From an uncultured Pelagibacteraceae bacterium (GTDB lineage: Bacteria; Pseudomonadota; Alphaproteobacteria; Pelagibacterales; Pelagibacteraceae), in contig CACHOJ010000001.1 in assembly GCA_902581405.1 (NCBI GenBank), positions 248,001 through 312,000 on the forward strand: 64,000 bases of DNA, in the 5' to 3' direction. Below, piece after piece: positions 42,668-52,201 of the stretch. The notes under the pieces are model-generated. The model had not been told where the DNA came from. It searched no databases and saw only the letters and a list, made by a program, of their open reading frames with translations. Made by a program: the position numbers and the translations under genes. How positions within the stretch are numbered: position 1 is the first letter of the stretch; each line of letters opens with the position of its first letter.

Positions 42668-43162
42668 ATGAAACAAAAATATTTAAAATTCTGTAATTAT
42701 AGTTCACAAGCATGTGGTGGTTTTGCTGTCTTAGCTCTACTTCTGTCAATCTTGGTTATTGTAGAGTTAGTTTTTGAAAGATATTTCTTTCAAAGAGCAA
42801 TCACTTGGCAAACAGAGCTAGTGACGATGCTCTTAGTTGCTTCAACATTTATAGGAAGTGCTTATGTTTTAAGCGAAAAGGCTCATGTGAGCATGGAATG
42901 GATTTATGATTTTTTATCAAAGAAAAATATTCTGAGACTCAAAATTTTTACATCACTAATTAGTCTATTATTTTTTTTAATCTTATTTTATTTTGGGTAT
43001 TTAATGGTGGAGGAAGCATTTACAAAAAACTATTCAACAGGAACTGTTTGGGATCCTCCCTTATGGATACCTTATTCATCAATGTTGATAGGGGCAGCCT
43101 TAATGATCCTTCAATATATTGCTGAAATAATTAAACTTATAGACGAAGAGGATAGTTACTAA
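42668..43162 (+). CDS. dctQ: TRAP transporter small permease (DctQ family)
   Basis: The 164-residue protein has four membrane helices and the DctQ landmarks ITWQTELVTMLLVASTFIGSAYVLSEKAHVSMEWIYDFL (GxHVxxE-type region after helix 2). It begins just after the terminator T tract and overlaps dctM by one base. Confidence 0.92.
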   Translation: MKQKYLKFCNYSSQACGGFAVLALLLSILVIVELVFERYFFQRAITWQTELVTMLLVASTFIGSAYVLSEKAHVSMEWIYDFLSKKNILRLKIFTSLISLLFFLILFYFGYLMVEEAFTKNYSTGTVWDPPLWIPYSSMLIGAALMILQYIAEIIKLIDEEDSY

Positions 43163-44493
43163 TGGATCCATTAATAATAGCAATCATCGTTGCGGTTTTC
43201 ACTTTAGTAGTTTTATTTTCTGGAATACCAATTGCATTTGGTTTGAGCTTTGTCTCTATAACATTGTTGGTTGCATTTGAAGGTTTTCAAATGTTAGATG
43301 TTTTTGCAGAAACTTTTTATGCAGGACTAAACTCGTTTGTTTTGCTTTCAATTCCTATGTTTATTTTAATGGGAATGGCAGTTGCCAACTCACCAGCAGG
43401 AAAAGATCTTTATACAGGATTAGATAGATGGCTTTGGAGAGTACCAGGTGGATTAGTAATTTCTAATATTGGTGCTTGTTCAATATTTGCAGCCTTAAGT
43501 GGATCAAGTCCTGCAACATGTGCAGCAATCGGAACTATGGGAATACCTGAGATGAGAAAAAGAGGGTATTCAGATCAAATTGCAACGGGGACAATAGCGG
43601 CTGGTGGTACGCTAGGGGTTTTAATTCCTCCCAGTATTGTTTTGATTGTATATGGAATTGCTACAGGAACATCAATTGGAAGATTATTCTTAAGTGGTTT
43701 GATACCTGGATTTATGTTAGCAGGAATGTTTGCTATATGGGCTCTCATACATAGTTATTTTATTGATAAAGACTCAGCAAAAGCTTTAAAGAACAGAACA
43801 CCTCCAACTTTTAAAGAGAAAATTGAAGTCTTACCAAGAATTTTACCTTTCTTAGCAATCATAGCTGGTGTTCTTTATGTTTTGTATGGTGGAGTAGCCA
43901 CACCTTCAGAAGCATCTGGTGTTGGAGCTTTTTTAGTTTTTGTATTAATCGCCGTTGTTTACAAAATTTATCAACCAAAAAAAATCTGGAACATTGTCAA
44001 AGTATCTATGAAAGAAAGTGTGATGATAATGTTTATCATCGCCGCATCTTATCTATTCGCATTCACATTATCACAGCTTTACGTAACTCAATCATTAGCA
44101 CAAAGCATGGTAGAATTAAGTTCAAATAAATGGGTTGTATTTATTTTAATTAATATTTTTCTTTTAATTGCAGGTTTCTTTTTACCACCAGTAGCAGTAA
44201 TTGTGATGACTTCAGCAATATTGCTTCCAGTTATAACTACTTTGGGCTTTGACCCTTATTGGTTTGCAATTGTATTTACCATAAATATGGAAATTGGTCT
44301 TATTACCCCACCTGTTGGATTAAACCTTTATATAATCAAAGGCATTACACCAGACGTAAGTCTGTCAGAAATATTAAAGGGGTCTATACCATTTATGATA
44401 ATCATGGCTCTAGCTATATTAATTTTGTGTATTTTTCCTGAAATAGTGACTTGGTTACCAGATAAAATAATGGGTAAAAGTTTAGGTTTTTAA
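43162..44493 (+). CDS. dctM: TRAP transporter large permease (DctM family)
   Basis: The 443-residue permease has the DctM pattern: SIPMFILMGMAVANSPAGKDLY, SGSSPATCAAIGTMGIPEMRKRGYSDQIATGTIAAGGTLGVLIPPSIVLIVYG near residue 112-165, and GLITPPVGLNLYIIKGI near 377-393. It provides the transport path of the third TRAP system and is followed 15 bases later by malonyl-CoA decarboxylase. Confidence 0.96.
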   Translation: MDPLIIAIIVAVFTLVVLFSGIPIAFGLSFVSITLLVAFEGFQMLDVFAETFYAGLNSFVLLSIPMFILMGMAVANSPAGKDLYTGLDRWLWRVPGGLVISNIGACSIFAALSGSSPATCAAIGTMGIPEMRKRGYSDQIATGTIAAGGTLGVLIPPSIVLIVYGIATGTSIGRLFLSGLIPGFMLAGMFAIWALIHSYFIDKDSAKALKNRTPPTFKEKIEVLPRILPFLAIIAGVLYVLYGGVATPSEASGVGAFLVFVLIAVVYKIYQPKKIWNIVKVSMKESVMIMFIIAASYLFAFTLSQLYVTQSLAQSMVELSSNKWVVFILINIFLLIAGFFLPPVAVIVMTSAILLPVITTLGFDPYWFAIVFTINMEIGLITPPVGLNLYIIKGITPDVSLSEILKGSIPFMIIMALAILILCIFPEIVTWLPDKIMGKSLGF

Positions 44494-44508
44494 TATATAA
44501 AAAACACA

Positions 44509-45816
44509 ATGCTAAATATAAAAAGAATTTTTGAAACTATTGCTGATGCTGGACAAAAGATTTTAGAAAAAAAATCGTTCAAAAGCATTACAAAGAAAAG
44601 AGATTTATTAGATCTTTGCGATGACTTATTGTCTACTAAAGGTGCAGCATTTGGGATTACTTTGGCAAGAGATATATTATTTAGATATCAAAACTTATCT
44701 ATAGATGAAAAAAATAAGTTTTTAATTCAAGTTAACCAAAAATATAAACCCGATCCATTAAAAATAGATGAAGCGATTAAGAAATACAGTAATGATCAAG
44801 ATGATTACTCAATCTTGAACTTATCAAGAGTAGCCTCTGGGATTAGAAAAGAGCTGTTTGTAAGATTAAACATGGCTCCAAACGGAACCTCAGAAATTGT
44901 ATCACTTAGAGAAGACCTTCTTAGATTATTGAAAGAAAATCCAGAATTAAAAAGTTTAGATTATGATTTGATAGATATATTTAAAAATTGGTTCAATCCA
45001 GGTTTTTTAAAACTAAGAAAAATTACTTGGGATACCAAAGCAGCAATTCTAGAAAAATTATTAAAATACGAAAAAGTTCATTCTATGAAAGATATGAACG
45101 AGTTAAAAAGAAGACTTGGGAAAGATAGAAGATTTTTTGCATATTTTCATCCCGCTTTAGAGGATGAGCCAATTATTTTTGTTGAAATAGCTTTGACTAA
45201 AGGACTTAGTCAGTCGATACAAGAATTAACAAGGCCCTCAGATGAAAAAATCAAAAACTATGATACTGCAACATTTTATTCAATCAGCAACTGTCAAGAA
45301 GGACTCTCTAGAGTAACACTGGGAAACTTCCTAATAAAAAGAGTTGTATATGAACTTCAAGAAGAACTGCCAGATGTAAAATATTTTGGAACATTATCTC
45401 CAATGGTTGGCTTTGCAGATTGGTTTAAAAATATGGAAATTACTGAAGCAGCTGAAATACTTGGTGAGGCAAATAAAAAAAGTTTAGACTTTTTAAAGTC
45501 TTCTGATTTAAAAATAGGTGACAAAAGAATTGCTGATAACAAAGCTTTGATAAGTAAATTAGCTTTAAATTATTTAGCAAAACAAAAAAATGATTTTGGA
45601 TTTCCAATTAATGATGTATGCAGATTTCACCTAAAAAATGGAGCTGATATAGATGATATAGCAATCAACGCAAATGTTTCTGAAATTGGCTTTAAAAGGT
45701 CTTTTGGTGTGATGGTAAATTATCGATATGAGTTAGCTAAAATTGAAAAGAATCACCAAGAATATGTAAACGAAAAGAAAGTAAATATATCTAATAAATT
45801 AAAAAAATATGTCTAA
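44509..45816 (+). CDS. Malonyl-CoA decarboxylase
   Basis: This enzyme turns malonyl-CoA into acetyl-CoA and CO2. The 435-residue protein has the helical N-terminal domain (to about residue 190) and the GNAT-like catalytic domain: FAYFHPALEDEPIIFVEIALTKG near 210, the Ser pair 258/260 in ATFYSISNCQEGL, LGNFLIKRVVYELQ, and His374 in CRFHLKNGAD, matching the Ser/His pair of known MCDs. It sits in the TRAP operon, suggesting malonate use. Its end overlaps dusA by eight bases. Confidence 0.95.
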   Translation: MLNIKRIFETIADAGQKILEKKSFKSITKKRDLLDLCDDLLSTKGAAFGITLARDILFRYQNLSIDEKNKFLIQVNQKYKPDPLKIDEAIKKYSNDQDDYSILNLSRVASGIRKELFVRLNMAPNGTSEIVSLREDLLRLLKENPELKSLDYDLIDIFKNWFNPGFLKLRKITWDTKAAILEKLLKYEKVHSMKDMNELKRRLGKDRRFFAYFHPALEDEPIIFVEIALTKGLSQSIQELTRPSDEKIKNYDTATFYSISNCQEGLSRVTLGNFLIKRVVYELQEELPDVKYFGTLSPMVGFADWFKNMEITEAAEILGEANKKSLDFLKSSDLKIGDKRIADNKALISKLALNYLAKQKNDFGFPINDVCRFHLKNGADIDDIAINANVSEIGFKRSFGVMVNYRYELAKIEKNHQEYVNEKKVNISNKLKKYV

Positions 45817-46810
45817 AATTAACAGAATAGTATCGGTGGCTCCAATGATGGATTGCACTGATAGACATGAGAGATTTTTTTTAAGATTAATAAGTAAAAA
45901 TGTTCTTCTCTATACAGAAATGGTAGTTTCAGAAGCAATTGATAGAGGGGATAAACAAAAATTACTATCTTTTGATATTCGTGAAAAACCTGTAGCTCTT
46001 CAATTAGGTGGATCTACACCAAAATTATTAGCAAATTCTGCAAAAATTGGTGAAGAATTTGGTTATGATGAAATTAATTTAAACTTAGGATGTCCTAGTA
46101 AAAAAGTCCAAAAAAATAAATTTGGGGCCTGTTTAATTAAAGAACCAAATCTTGTGGCAGATTGTTTATCAGAAATGATAAATTCTACATCGTTACCCGT
46201 AACTGTTAAGACAAGAATTGGTTACGATGATGTTGAAGATTATGAAAATTTTTATAATTTTATAAATACACTTAAAGCAACCGGTGTTAGGACTTTTATT
46301 ATTCATGCAAGAAAAGCAATGTTAGGAAAATTTACACCAAAACAAAATCTTAATATACCTCCTTTGAAGTATGACTATGTTTATAGACTAAAAAAAGATT
46401 TTAAAGATTTAGAAATAATAATTAACGGAGGAATTACATCAACAGATCAGGTTAAAAATCATTTAGATAAAGTTGATGGAGTTATGATTGGCAGGTCAGT
46501 TTATCATTCTCCATATCTTTTGGCAGAAATTGAAAATGAAATATTTGACAATCATGATATTAAGAATAGAGAAGAAATTGTAGAAGAATTAATTAATTAT
46601 GTTAAAGTTGAAGTTAAAAAAGGTACTAGAGTAAATCAGGTGATGAGACATACTCTCGGTTTATTTCATGGCAAAACCGGTTCAAGTCATTGGAAAAGAT
46701 ATTTAAGTGAAAATATGTGTGTAAGAGATGCGGATGTAAAAAAAATTGATCATATTATGGATAAAGTTAAACTTTCTCCAAAATTACATTCGGCAGGTCA
46801 AATTGATTAA
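45809..46810 (+). CDS. dusA: tRNA-dihydrouridine synthase A
   Basis: The 333-residue FMN enzyme reduces uridines in the tRNA D loop. VAPMMDCTDRHERFFLRLI is the DusA-type start, Cys95 in NLNLGCPSKKVQ is the catalytic acid, VKTRIGYDD and IIHARKAMLGKFTPKQN follow, and INGGITS and GVMIGRSVYHSPYLL bind FMN phosphate. These segments place it in DusA rather than DusB or DusC. It overlaps the malonyl-CoA decarboxylase gene by eight bases, an arrangement probably driven by compactness. Confidence 0.95.
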   Translation: MSKINRIVSVAPMMDCTDRHERFFLRLISKNVLLYTEMVVSEAIDRGDKQKLLSFDIREKPVALQLGGSTPKLLANSAKIGEEFGYDEINLNLGCPSKKVQKNKFGACLIKEPNLVADCLSEMINSTSLPVTVKTRIGYDDVEDYENFYNFINTLKATGVRTFIIHARKAMLGKFTPKQNLNIPPLKYDYVYRLKKDFKDLEIIINGGITSTDQVKNHLDKVDGVMIGRSVYHSPYLLAEIENEIFDNHDIKNREEIVEELINYVKVEVKKGTRVNQVMRHTLGLFHGKTGSSHWKRYLSENMCVRDADVKKIDHIMDKVKLSPKLHSAGQID

Positions 46811-47633
46811 TACAATTCTTTCTAATCAGTACTACTTGCTAATTTTGTTAATGATACTAACTGCATTCCCTGTTGGTTTTTTTGCAGGTTATTTTGGTAT
46901 TGGCGGTGGATTAATTTCAGTACCAGTACTTTTTTTTATTTTCGAGACTGCAGATATTGATAAATCATATTTAATGCACCTATCAGTCGGTACAGCTTTT
47001 TCTATAACTATCTTTACATCTTTTGTTTCAGTAATGACTCACAAAAAACATAAAGCCGTAGATATAAATATTTTAAAAACTTATGGTCTATTTGTAATAT
47101 TTGGAGTTTTGCTAGGCACTTATATGGCAGCATTATTAAATACAAAGTCTTTAGTTTTGTTTTTTGCTGTTGTTGTCTATTTTTTTGGTGGATATTTATT
47201 GTTAGTTAAACAGGAATTGAAAAAAAATAAAAAATTTAAGTTTTTTCCAAAAGCAACTTTTGGTTTTTTATCTGGCTTTATATCTGCACCCATGGGGATA
47301 ACAGGTGCAATGATGAATGTACCAATTTTAAGGTATTTTGGATATCCAATTAGCAGGGCAATAGGAAGTTCAGCTGCAATAGGATTTGTTATAGCTTCTA
47401 TTGGTTCTATTGGTTTTTTAACTTCTGGTTTTTTATTGAATGCAAATCTTCCTTTAAGTCTTGGCTTTGTAAATATTCCTGCTTTTCTTATATTTATTCC
47501 AATTACATCTTTTATGGCCAGTATTGGCGCTAACATGGTTCATACTACTGATAAAAATAAAACTCAGAGGATGTTTGGGGTATTTTTATATGTTATTGGA
47601 ACTTTATTTTTAATTAGGTTTCTAGATCTTTAA
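46803..47633 (+). CDS. TSUP-family (TauE/SafE) membrane transporter
   Basis: This polytopic protein has the TSUP signature twice: GFFAGYFGIGGGLISVPVLFF in the first helix pair and GFISAPMGITGAMMNVPILRYFGYP in the second. I place the start at TTG 46803, which overlaps the end of dusA by eight bases and leaves a full first helix (276 residues); ATG 46746 lies deep inside dusA and ATG 46851 would cut the helix. Anion specificity unknown. It ends next to the convergent phosphohexomutase gene with no gap. Confidence 0.88.
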   Translation: MINTILSNQYYLLILLMILTAFPVGFFAGYFGIGGGLISVPVLFFIFETADIDKSYLMHLSVGTAFSITIFTSFVSVMTHKKHKAVDINILKTYGLFVIFGVLLGTYMAALLNTKSLVLFFAVVVYFFGGYLLLVKQELKKNKKFKFFPKATFGFLSGFISAPMGITGAMMNVPILRYFGYPISRAIGSSAAIGFVIASIGSIGFLTSGFLLNANLPLSLGFVNIPAFLIFIPITSFMASIGANMVHTTDKNKTQRMFGVFLYVIGTLFLIRFLDL

Positions 47634-49088
47634 TTAAATCTTTTGATCGTATTCACCAATTTTGCCAGTTTTTTGAAGTAGATCATCAATAAAATCGAAG
47701 ATTTTTTTCTTTCTTTCATTTGAGGTAGGACTCTCAGTTACCACTACTAATGAGGGTTTATTTGACGAAGCTCTTATTAAACCCCATGAACCATCATTAA
47801 AAGTAAATCTTATTCCATTTACTGTAAGAATATTTTCAATTTCTTGATTATCGATTTTAATATTATTTATTTTTAACCCTTCTATCTGTTTAATTAAATC
47901 ATCAACAACTTGATATTTTTCATCATCTTTACAAAATGGAGCCATTGTTGGAGATTGATAAGTGTTAGGTAGTTCATTGATTATCTCATTCATTTTTTTA
48001 TTGTTGTTATCTAGTAAATGACAAACTTGTATTGCTGAATTTATTCCATCGTCGTATCCGTAACCTAAAGGTTGATTAAAAAAGAAATGACCACTCTTTT
48101 CAAAACCTGCAAGGGCCTTTTCTTGGTTTACTTTCCTTTTAATATGAGAATGACCTGTTTTCCAATACAACGTTTCACAGGAGTTTTTTTTTAAAACTTC
48201 ATCAGTTGAATATAAACCAGTTGATTTTACATCCACTATAAATTTTGAATTTTTGTGATTATTAGATAAATTTCTAGCAATTAATAAACCGATTTTATCT
48301 GAGAATATTTCATTTCCTTTATCATCAATAACTCCAACACGATCACCATCACCATCAAAACCAAAACCTATATCAGCATTATTTTCTAAAACACATTTGC
48401 TTATGGCATGTAGCATTTCTAAATCCTCTGGATTTGGATTATATTTAGGAAATGTATAATCTAAGTTACAATCTAACTCTATAACTTCACAACCGATACC
48501 TCTTAATATATCAGGTGCAAATATTCCTGCTGTTCCGTTTCCACAAGCAACAACGGCTTTGATTTTTTTATTAATTTTATTTTTATTTATTAGATCACCT
48601 TTATAAATACTTTGAAAATTGTTTATTTCTTTCTCACTACCAACTCCTTCAATAAATTTGTTATTTAATGTTATTTCTTTTAGTTCTTTCATTTCCTCTG
48701 GAGCATGAGTTAATCCTTTTTGAATTCCCATTTTTACACCAGTCCATCCGTTTTCATTATGACTTGCTGTTACCATTGCTACTGCATCACTTTCTAAATT
48801 AAATTGTGCAAAATAAACCATGGGTGACAAAGACAACCCTATGTCTTCAACATAACAACCAGTTGATAGGAGACCTTTTTTAAGTGCTGTTTTTATTTCC
48901 TCACTATAAGATCTGTAATCATGACCAACTATGATTCTTGGATTTTTTCTGTTTGTGTGATTAACTATTTGAGTTCCCAAACCTTTTCCCAAATTTGTCA
49001 CACCCTCTAAATTGATGTCATCAGGATACAACCATCGAGCGTCGTACTCTCTAAAGCCAAAAGGATCAATTTTTATTGAATTTTCCAT
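47634..49088 (-). CDS. Phosphomannomutase/phosphoglucomutase
   Basis: The 484-residue alpha-D-phosphohexomutase has the phosphoserine loop TASHNENGWTG (Ser109), the metal loop GFDGDGDRVG (Asp245, Asp247, Asp249), the sugar-binding GFEKSGHFFF segment near residue 338, and a C-terminal phosphate-binding SSNKPSLVVVTES. This fits the AlgC/ManB type, which makes mannose-1-P or glucose-1-P for envelope sugars. GlmM is less likely given the sequence of the sugar loop. Confidence 0.92.
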   Translation of the reverse strand: MENSIKIDPFGFREYDARWLYPDDINLEGVTNLGKGLGTQIVNHTNRKNPRIIVGHDYRSYSEEIKTALKKGLLSTGCYVEDIGLSLSPMVYFAQFNLESDAVAMVTASHNENGWTGVKMGIQKGLTHAPEEMKELKEITLNNKFIEGVGSEKEINNFQSIYKGDLINKNKINKKIKAVVACGNGTAGIFAPDILRGIGCEVIELDCNLDYTFPKYNPNPEDLEMLHAISKCVLENNADIGFGFDGDGDRVGVIDDKGNEIFSDKIGLLIARNLSNNHKNSKFIVDVKSTGLYSTDEVLKKNSCETLYWKTGHSHIKRKVNQEKALAGFEKSGHFFFNQPLGYGYDDGINSAIQVCHLLDNNNKKMNEIINELPNTYQSPTMAPFCKDDEKYQVVDDLIKQIEGLKINNIKIDNQEIENILTVNGIRFTFNDGSWGLIRASSNKPSLVVVTESPTSNERKKKIFDFIDDLLQKTGKIGEYDQKI

Positions 49089-49120
49089 GTTGATATTTTT
49101 ATATTTTTTTTATTTTTCTA

Positions 49121-49149
49121 TTGATAATCTTTTTTGTAAGTTCTATAAA
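49121..49149 (+). promoter_or_regulatory. Candidate promoter of nrdAB
   Basis: TTGATA (49121-49126), 17 bases, TATAAA (49144-49149). It predicts a roughly 90-base leader that includes two copies of TTCTATTGAT flanking the -10 (49116-49125 and 49152-49161) and ATATAGTGT (49171-49179), one half of an NrdR-type box. Confidence 0.4.
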
Positions 49150-49247
49150 TGTTCTATTGATTTGTTGGTTATATAGTGTAATTACCAAACCATCATACAA
49201 CATCTAGTTGTTTTAATTAATTAAGTATAGTACAAAAAAGGGGCTAA

Positions 49248-51185
49248 ATGAACAAGATTTTATCACAAGCTATTAGGAAAGCTGTCTCCGATTATACACC
49301 AAATGTGAATCAAGAACCTAAAGATAAAAGATTAGATTTATTTTCTCTAAATAGCGAAACAGAATTATTTCAAAATTCAAAAGGCATAACAATCAAAATT
49401 GATAGAAGCAAAGATGATAACTTAACAGATTTCGGCAAAGCCACTCTTAAAGATAGATATTTAGGTGCAAACGAGTCTTTTCAAGATTTATTTGCAAGAG
49501 TTGCGAGTCATTATGCAGATGACAATTTACATGCTCAAAGGCTATATAACTACATCAGCAATTTGTGGTTTATGCCAGCAACACCAGTTTTATCAAACGG
49601 AGGAACAACTAGAGGACTACCAATATCTTGCTTTTTAAATGAAGCTAGTGACAGCCTTAACGGTATTCTTGATCTGTGGAGTGAGAACGTTTGGCTAGCT
49701 GCAAGAGGAGGTGGCATAGGAAGTTACTGGGGTAATCTTAGATCAATAGGTGAAAAAATTGGAAGAGTTGGCAAGACATCAGGTATAATTCCATTTATTA
49801 AAGTAATGGACTCATTAACAATGGCAATCAGCCAAGGCTCACTAAGAAGAGGTTCTGCAGCTTGTTATATCCCAATAGACCACCCTGAAATTGAGGAATT
49901 TATTGAAATGAGAAGACCAACAGGAGGAGATCCAAACAGAAAATCATTAAATCTACACCACGGTGTTTTAGTTTCAGATGCATTTATGAGAGCTGTTGAA
50001 CTAGATGAACAATGGGGTCTAAAAAGTCCAAAAGATGGAGCGGTTCAAGCAACAGTTTCTGCTAGAAATTTATGGATAAGATTATTAACAGCAAGAATTG
50101 AAACAGGAGAACCATACATTGTTTTCATCGATACTGTTAACAGACAAATTCCTCAACACCATAAACTTGCTGGTCTTAATGTTAAAACTTCAAACCTTTG
50201 TAGTGAGATTACACTTCCAACAGGAATTGATAAAGATGGAAGAGACAGAACTGCTGTATGTTGTTTATCATCTTTAAATGTAGAGAAGTATGATGAATGG
50301 AAAGACGATGAAAACTTTATTCAAGATGTTATGAGATTTTTAGATAATGTTATGACGGACTTTATAGAAAATGCACCTGAACAATTTAGTGATGCTACAT
50401 ACTCAGCTATGAGAGAGCGAAGTGTGGGATTGGGTGTAATGGGACTTCATTCTTATTATCAAAAGAAAATGATCCCAATCGAATCTGTAATGAGCAAAGC
50501 TTGGAACAAAAAGATCTTTGAACACATTCATAAAAATGTGGATAAAGCATCTAAAGATTTAGCTGAAGAAAGAGGACCATGTCCAGATGCTGCAGATTAT
50601 GGAATTATGGAGAGGTTCTCTAACAAAACTGCAATAGCACCCACAGCATCTATATCTATTATATGTGGTGGAACTTCACCTGGTGTTGAGCCGATTGCTG
50701 CAAATAGTTTCACGCATAAAACGCTTTCAGGATCTTTCAATGTACGTAACAAATATTTAAGAAAACTATTAGAAAAACATGGAAAAGACACAGATGAAGT
50801 TTGGTCAAGTATCACAACCAACCAAGGATCAGTCTCACATTTAGATTTTTTAACTCAAGATGAAAAAGACGTTTTTAAAACAGCTTTTGAGTTAGACCAA
50901 AGATGGCTTATTGATTTGAGTGCAGACAGAACACCTCATATTTCTCAAGCTCAATCTATTAACCTATTTTTACCTGCAGACGTACACAAACGGGACTTAC
51001 ATCAAATCCACTTCCAAGCCTGGAAGAAAGGTTTGAAGAGTCTTTATTACTGTAGGTCTAAATCAATACAACGTGCTGAAAATGTTAATGATGCAAATTC
51101 AACTGACATTGCAGCAAACGTTTATAAATCAAAAGAAGAAAATAATAACCAACAAGATTATGAGGAGTGTTTATCGTGTCAGTAG
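49248..51185 (+). CDS. nrdA: Ribonucleotide reductase alpha subunit (class I)
   Basis: NrdA reduces ribonucleotides to deoxyribonucleotides. The 645-residue protein has the Asn-x-Cys-x-Glu active-site loop (SNLCSEITL), the partner Cys in TAVCCLSSLN, a Tyr pair in LYYCRS for radical transfer, and the C-terminal swinging cysteines ECLSCQ. It is shorter than the 760-residue E. coli enzyme: no N-terminal ATP-cone of the usual kind is visible before residue 60, so dATP overall control may be absent. GGGG four to eight bases before the ATG is the ribosome-binding site. It overlaps nrdB by ten bases. Confidence 0.96.
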   Translation: MNKILSQAIRKAVSDYTPNVNQEPKDKRLDLFSLNSETELFQNSKGITIKIDRSKDDNLTDFGKATLKDRYLGANESFQDLFARVASHYADDNLHAQRLYNYISNLWFMPATPVLSNGGTTRGLPISCFLNEASDSLNGILDLWSENVWLAARGGGIGSYWGNLRSIGEKIGRVGKTSGIIPFIKVMDSLTMAISQGSLRRGSAACYIPIDHPEIEEFIEMRRPTGGDPNRKSLNLHHGVLVSDAFMRAVELDEQWGLKSPKDGAVQATVSARNLWIRLLTARIETGEPYIVFIDTVNRQIPQHHKLAGLNVKTSNLCSEITLPTGIDKDGRDRTAVCCLSSLNVEKYDEWKDDENFIQDVMRFLDNVMTDFIENAPEQFSDATYSAMRERSVGLGVMGLHSYYQKKMIPIESVMSKAWNKKIFEHIHKNVDKASKDLAEERGPCPDAADYGIMERFSNKTAIAPTASISIICGGTSPGVEPIAANSFTHKTLSGSFNVRNKYLRKLLEKHGKDTDEVWSSITTNQGSVSHLDFLTQDEKDVFKTAFELDQRWLIDLSADRTPHISQAQSINLFLPADVHKRDLHQIHFQAWKKGLKSLYYCRSKSIQRAENVNDANSTDIAANVYKSKEENNNQQDYEECLSCQ

Positions 51186-52183
51186 CAGAAAAAATAAATA
51201 AAGAAATAGTTCAACCAAAAAAGATGGGTTTACTAGTTGAAAACCCTGTTTACAAACCTTTTAGATATCCATGGTGTTATGATGCTTGGTTAACGCAACA
51301 GAGAATTCATTGGTTGCCCGAAGAAGTTCCATTAGGAGATGATGTAAGAGATTGGCAAAAAAACTTATCACAACCAGAAAAAAATTTATTAACTCAAATT
51401 TTTAGATTTTTTACTCAAGCTGATGTTGAAGTTAACAACTGTTACCTAAGACACTACACGACTGTATTTAAACCAACTGAAGTACTAATGATGATGACTG
51501 CATTTGCATCTATGGAGACCGTTCATGTTGCAGCTTACTCACATCTTTTAGATACTATTGGAATGCCAGAGTCAGAATATTCAGCTTTCATGAAGTATAA
51601 AGAAATGAAAGATAAATATGATTATATGCAAGGTTTCAATGTAAACTCAAAAGAAGATATTGCAAAAACAGTTGCAGTATTTAGTGCATTCACAGAGGGT
51701 CTTCAATTATTTGCAAGCTTTGCAATCTTACTTAACTTTCCAAGACATAATAAGATGAAGGGCATGGGCCAAATTGTTACTTGGTCAGTAAGAGATGAAA
51801 CACTTCACTGTAATTCAATGATTAGAGTTTTTAAAGAGTTTATTAAAGAAAATCCTGAAATATGGACACCAAAACTTAAAAAAGAACTCTATGAAGCATG
51901 TAGAACTATTGTTGAGCATGAAGATTCTTTTATTGATTTAGCTTTTGAAATGGGACCTATGGAAGGTTTAACAGCAAAAGAAGTTAAAGAATATATAAGG
52001 TTTATTGCGAATAGAAGATTAGATCAGCTAGGTTTAGAACCTATTTATGATGTTCAAAAAAATCCATTAACTTGGCTTGATACCATGTTGAATGCGGTAG
52101 AACATATGAACTTCTTTGAGGGTAGAGCGACCGAATATTCTAAAGCGTCTACAAGAGGATCTTGGACAGAGGCATTTAGTTAA
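51176..52183 (+). CDS. nrdB: Ribonucleotide reductase beta subunit (class I)
   Basis: NrdB makes the tyrosyl radical needed by NrdA. With start GTG 51176 (335 residues) the iron ligands are Asp83, Glu114 and His117 (MASMETVHVAAY-type segment), then Glu in FTEGLQ and the Glu/His in RDETLHCNS. Tyr121 is the radical tyrosine, so this looks like a standard Fe2-Tyr subunit. GTG 51176 is chosen because AGGAG lies nine bases upstream; a GTG nine bases earlier lies on top of that site. Confidence 0.96.
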   Translation: MSVAEKINKEIVQPKKMGLLVENPVYKPFRYPWCYDAWLTQQRIHWLPEEVPLGDDVRDWQKNLSQPEKNLLTQIFRFFTQADVEVNNCYLRHYTTVFKPTEVLMMMTAFASMETVHVAAYSHLLDTIGMPESEYSAFMKYKEMKDKYDYMQGFNVNSKEDIAKTVAVFSAFTEGLQLFASFAILLNFPRHNKMKGMGQIVTWSVRDETLHCNSMIRVFKEFIKENPEIWTPKLKKELYEACRTIVEHEDSFIDLAFEMGPMEGLTAKEVKEYIRFIANRRLDQLGLEPIYDVQKNPLTWLDTMLNAVEHMNFFEGRATEYSKASTRGSWTEAFS

Positions 52184-52201
52184 AATACTTTAAAATTAAA
52201 A

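Noticed and set aside
46675-46690. GGTTCAAGTC resembling a tRNA T loop
   Set aside because: No acceptor, D or anticodon arms around it; it lies in the conserved coding part of dusA.
47177-47536. Minus-strand open frame of about 119 residues opposite the second TSUP gene
   Set aside because: Antisense to glycine-rich TSUP repeat; no start signal.
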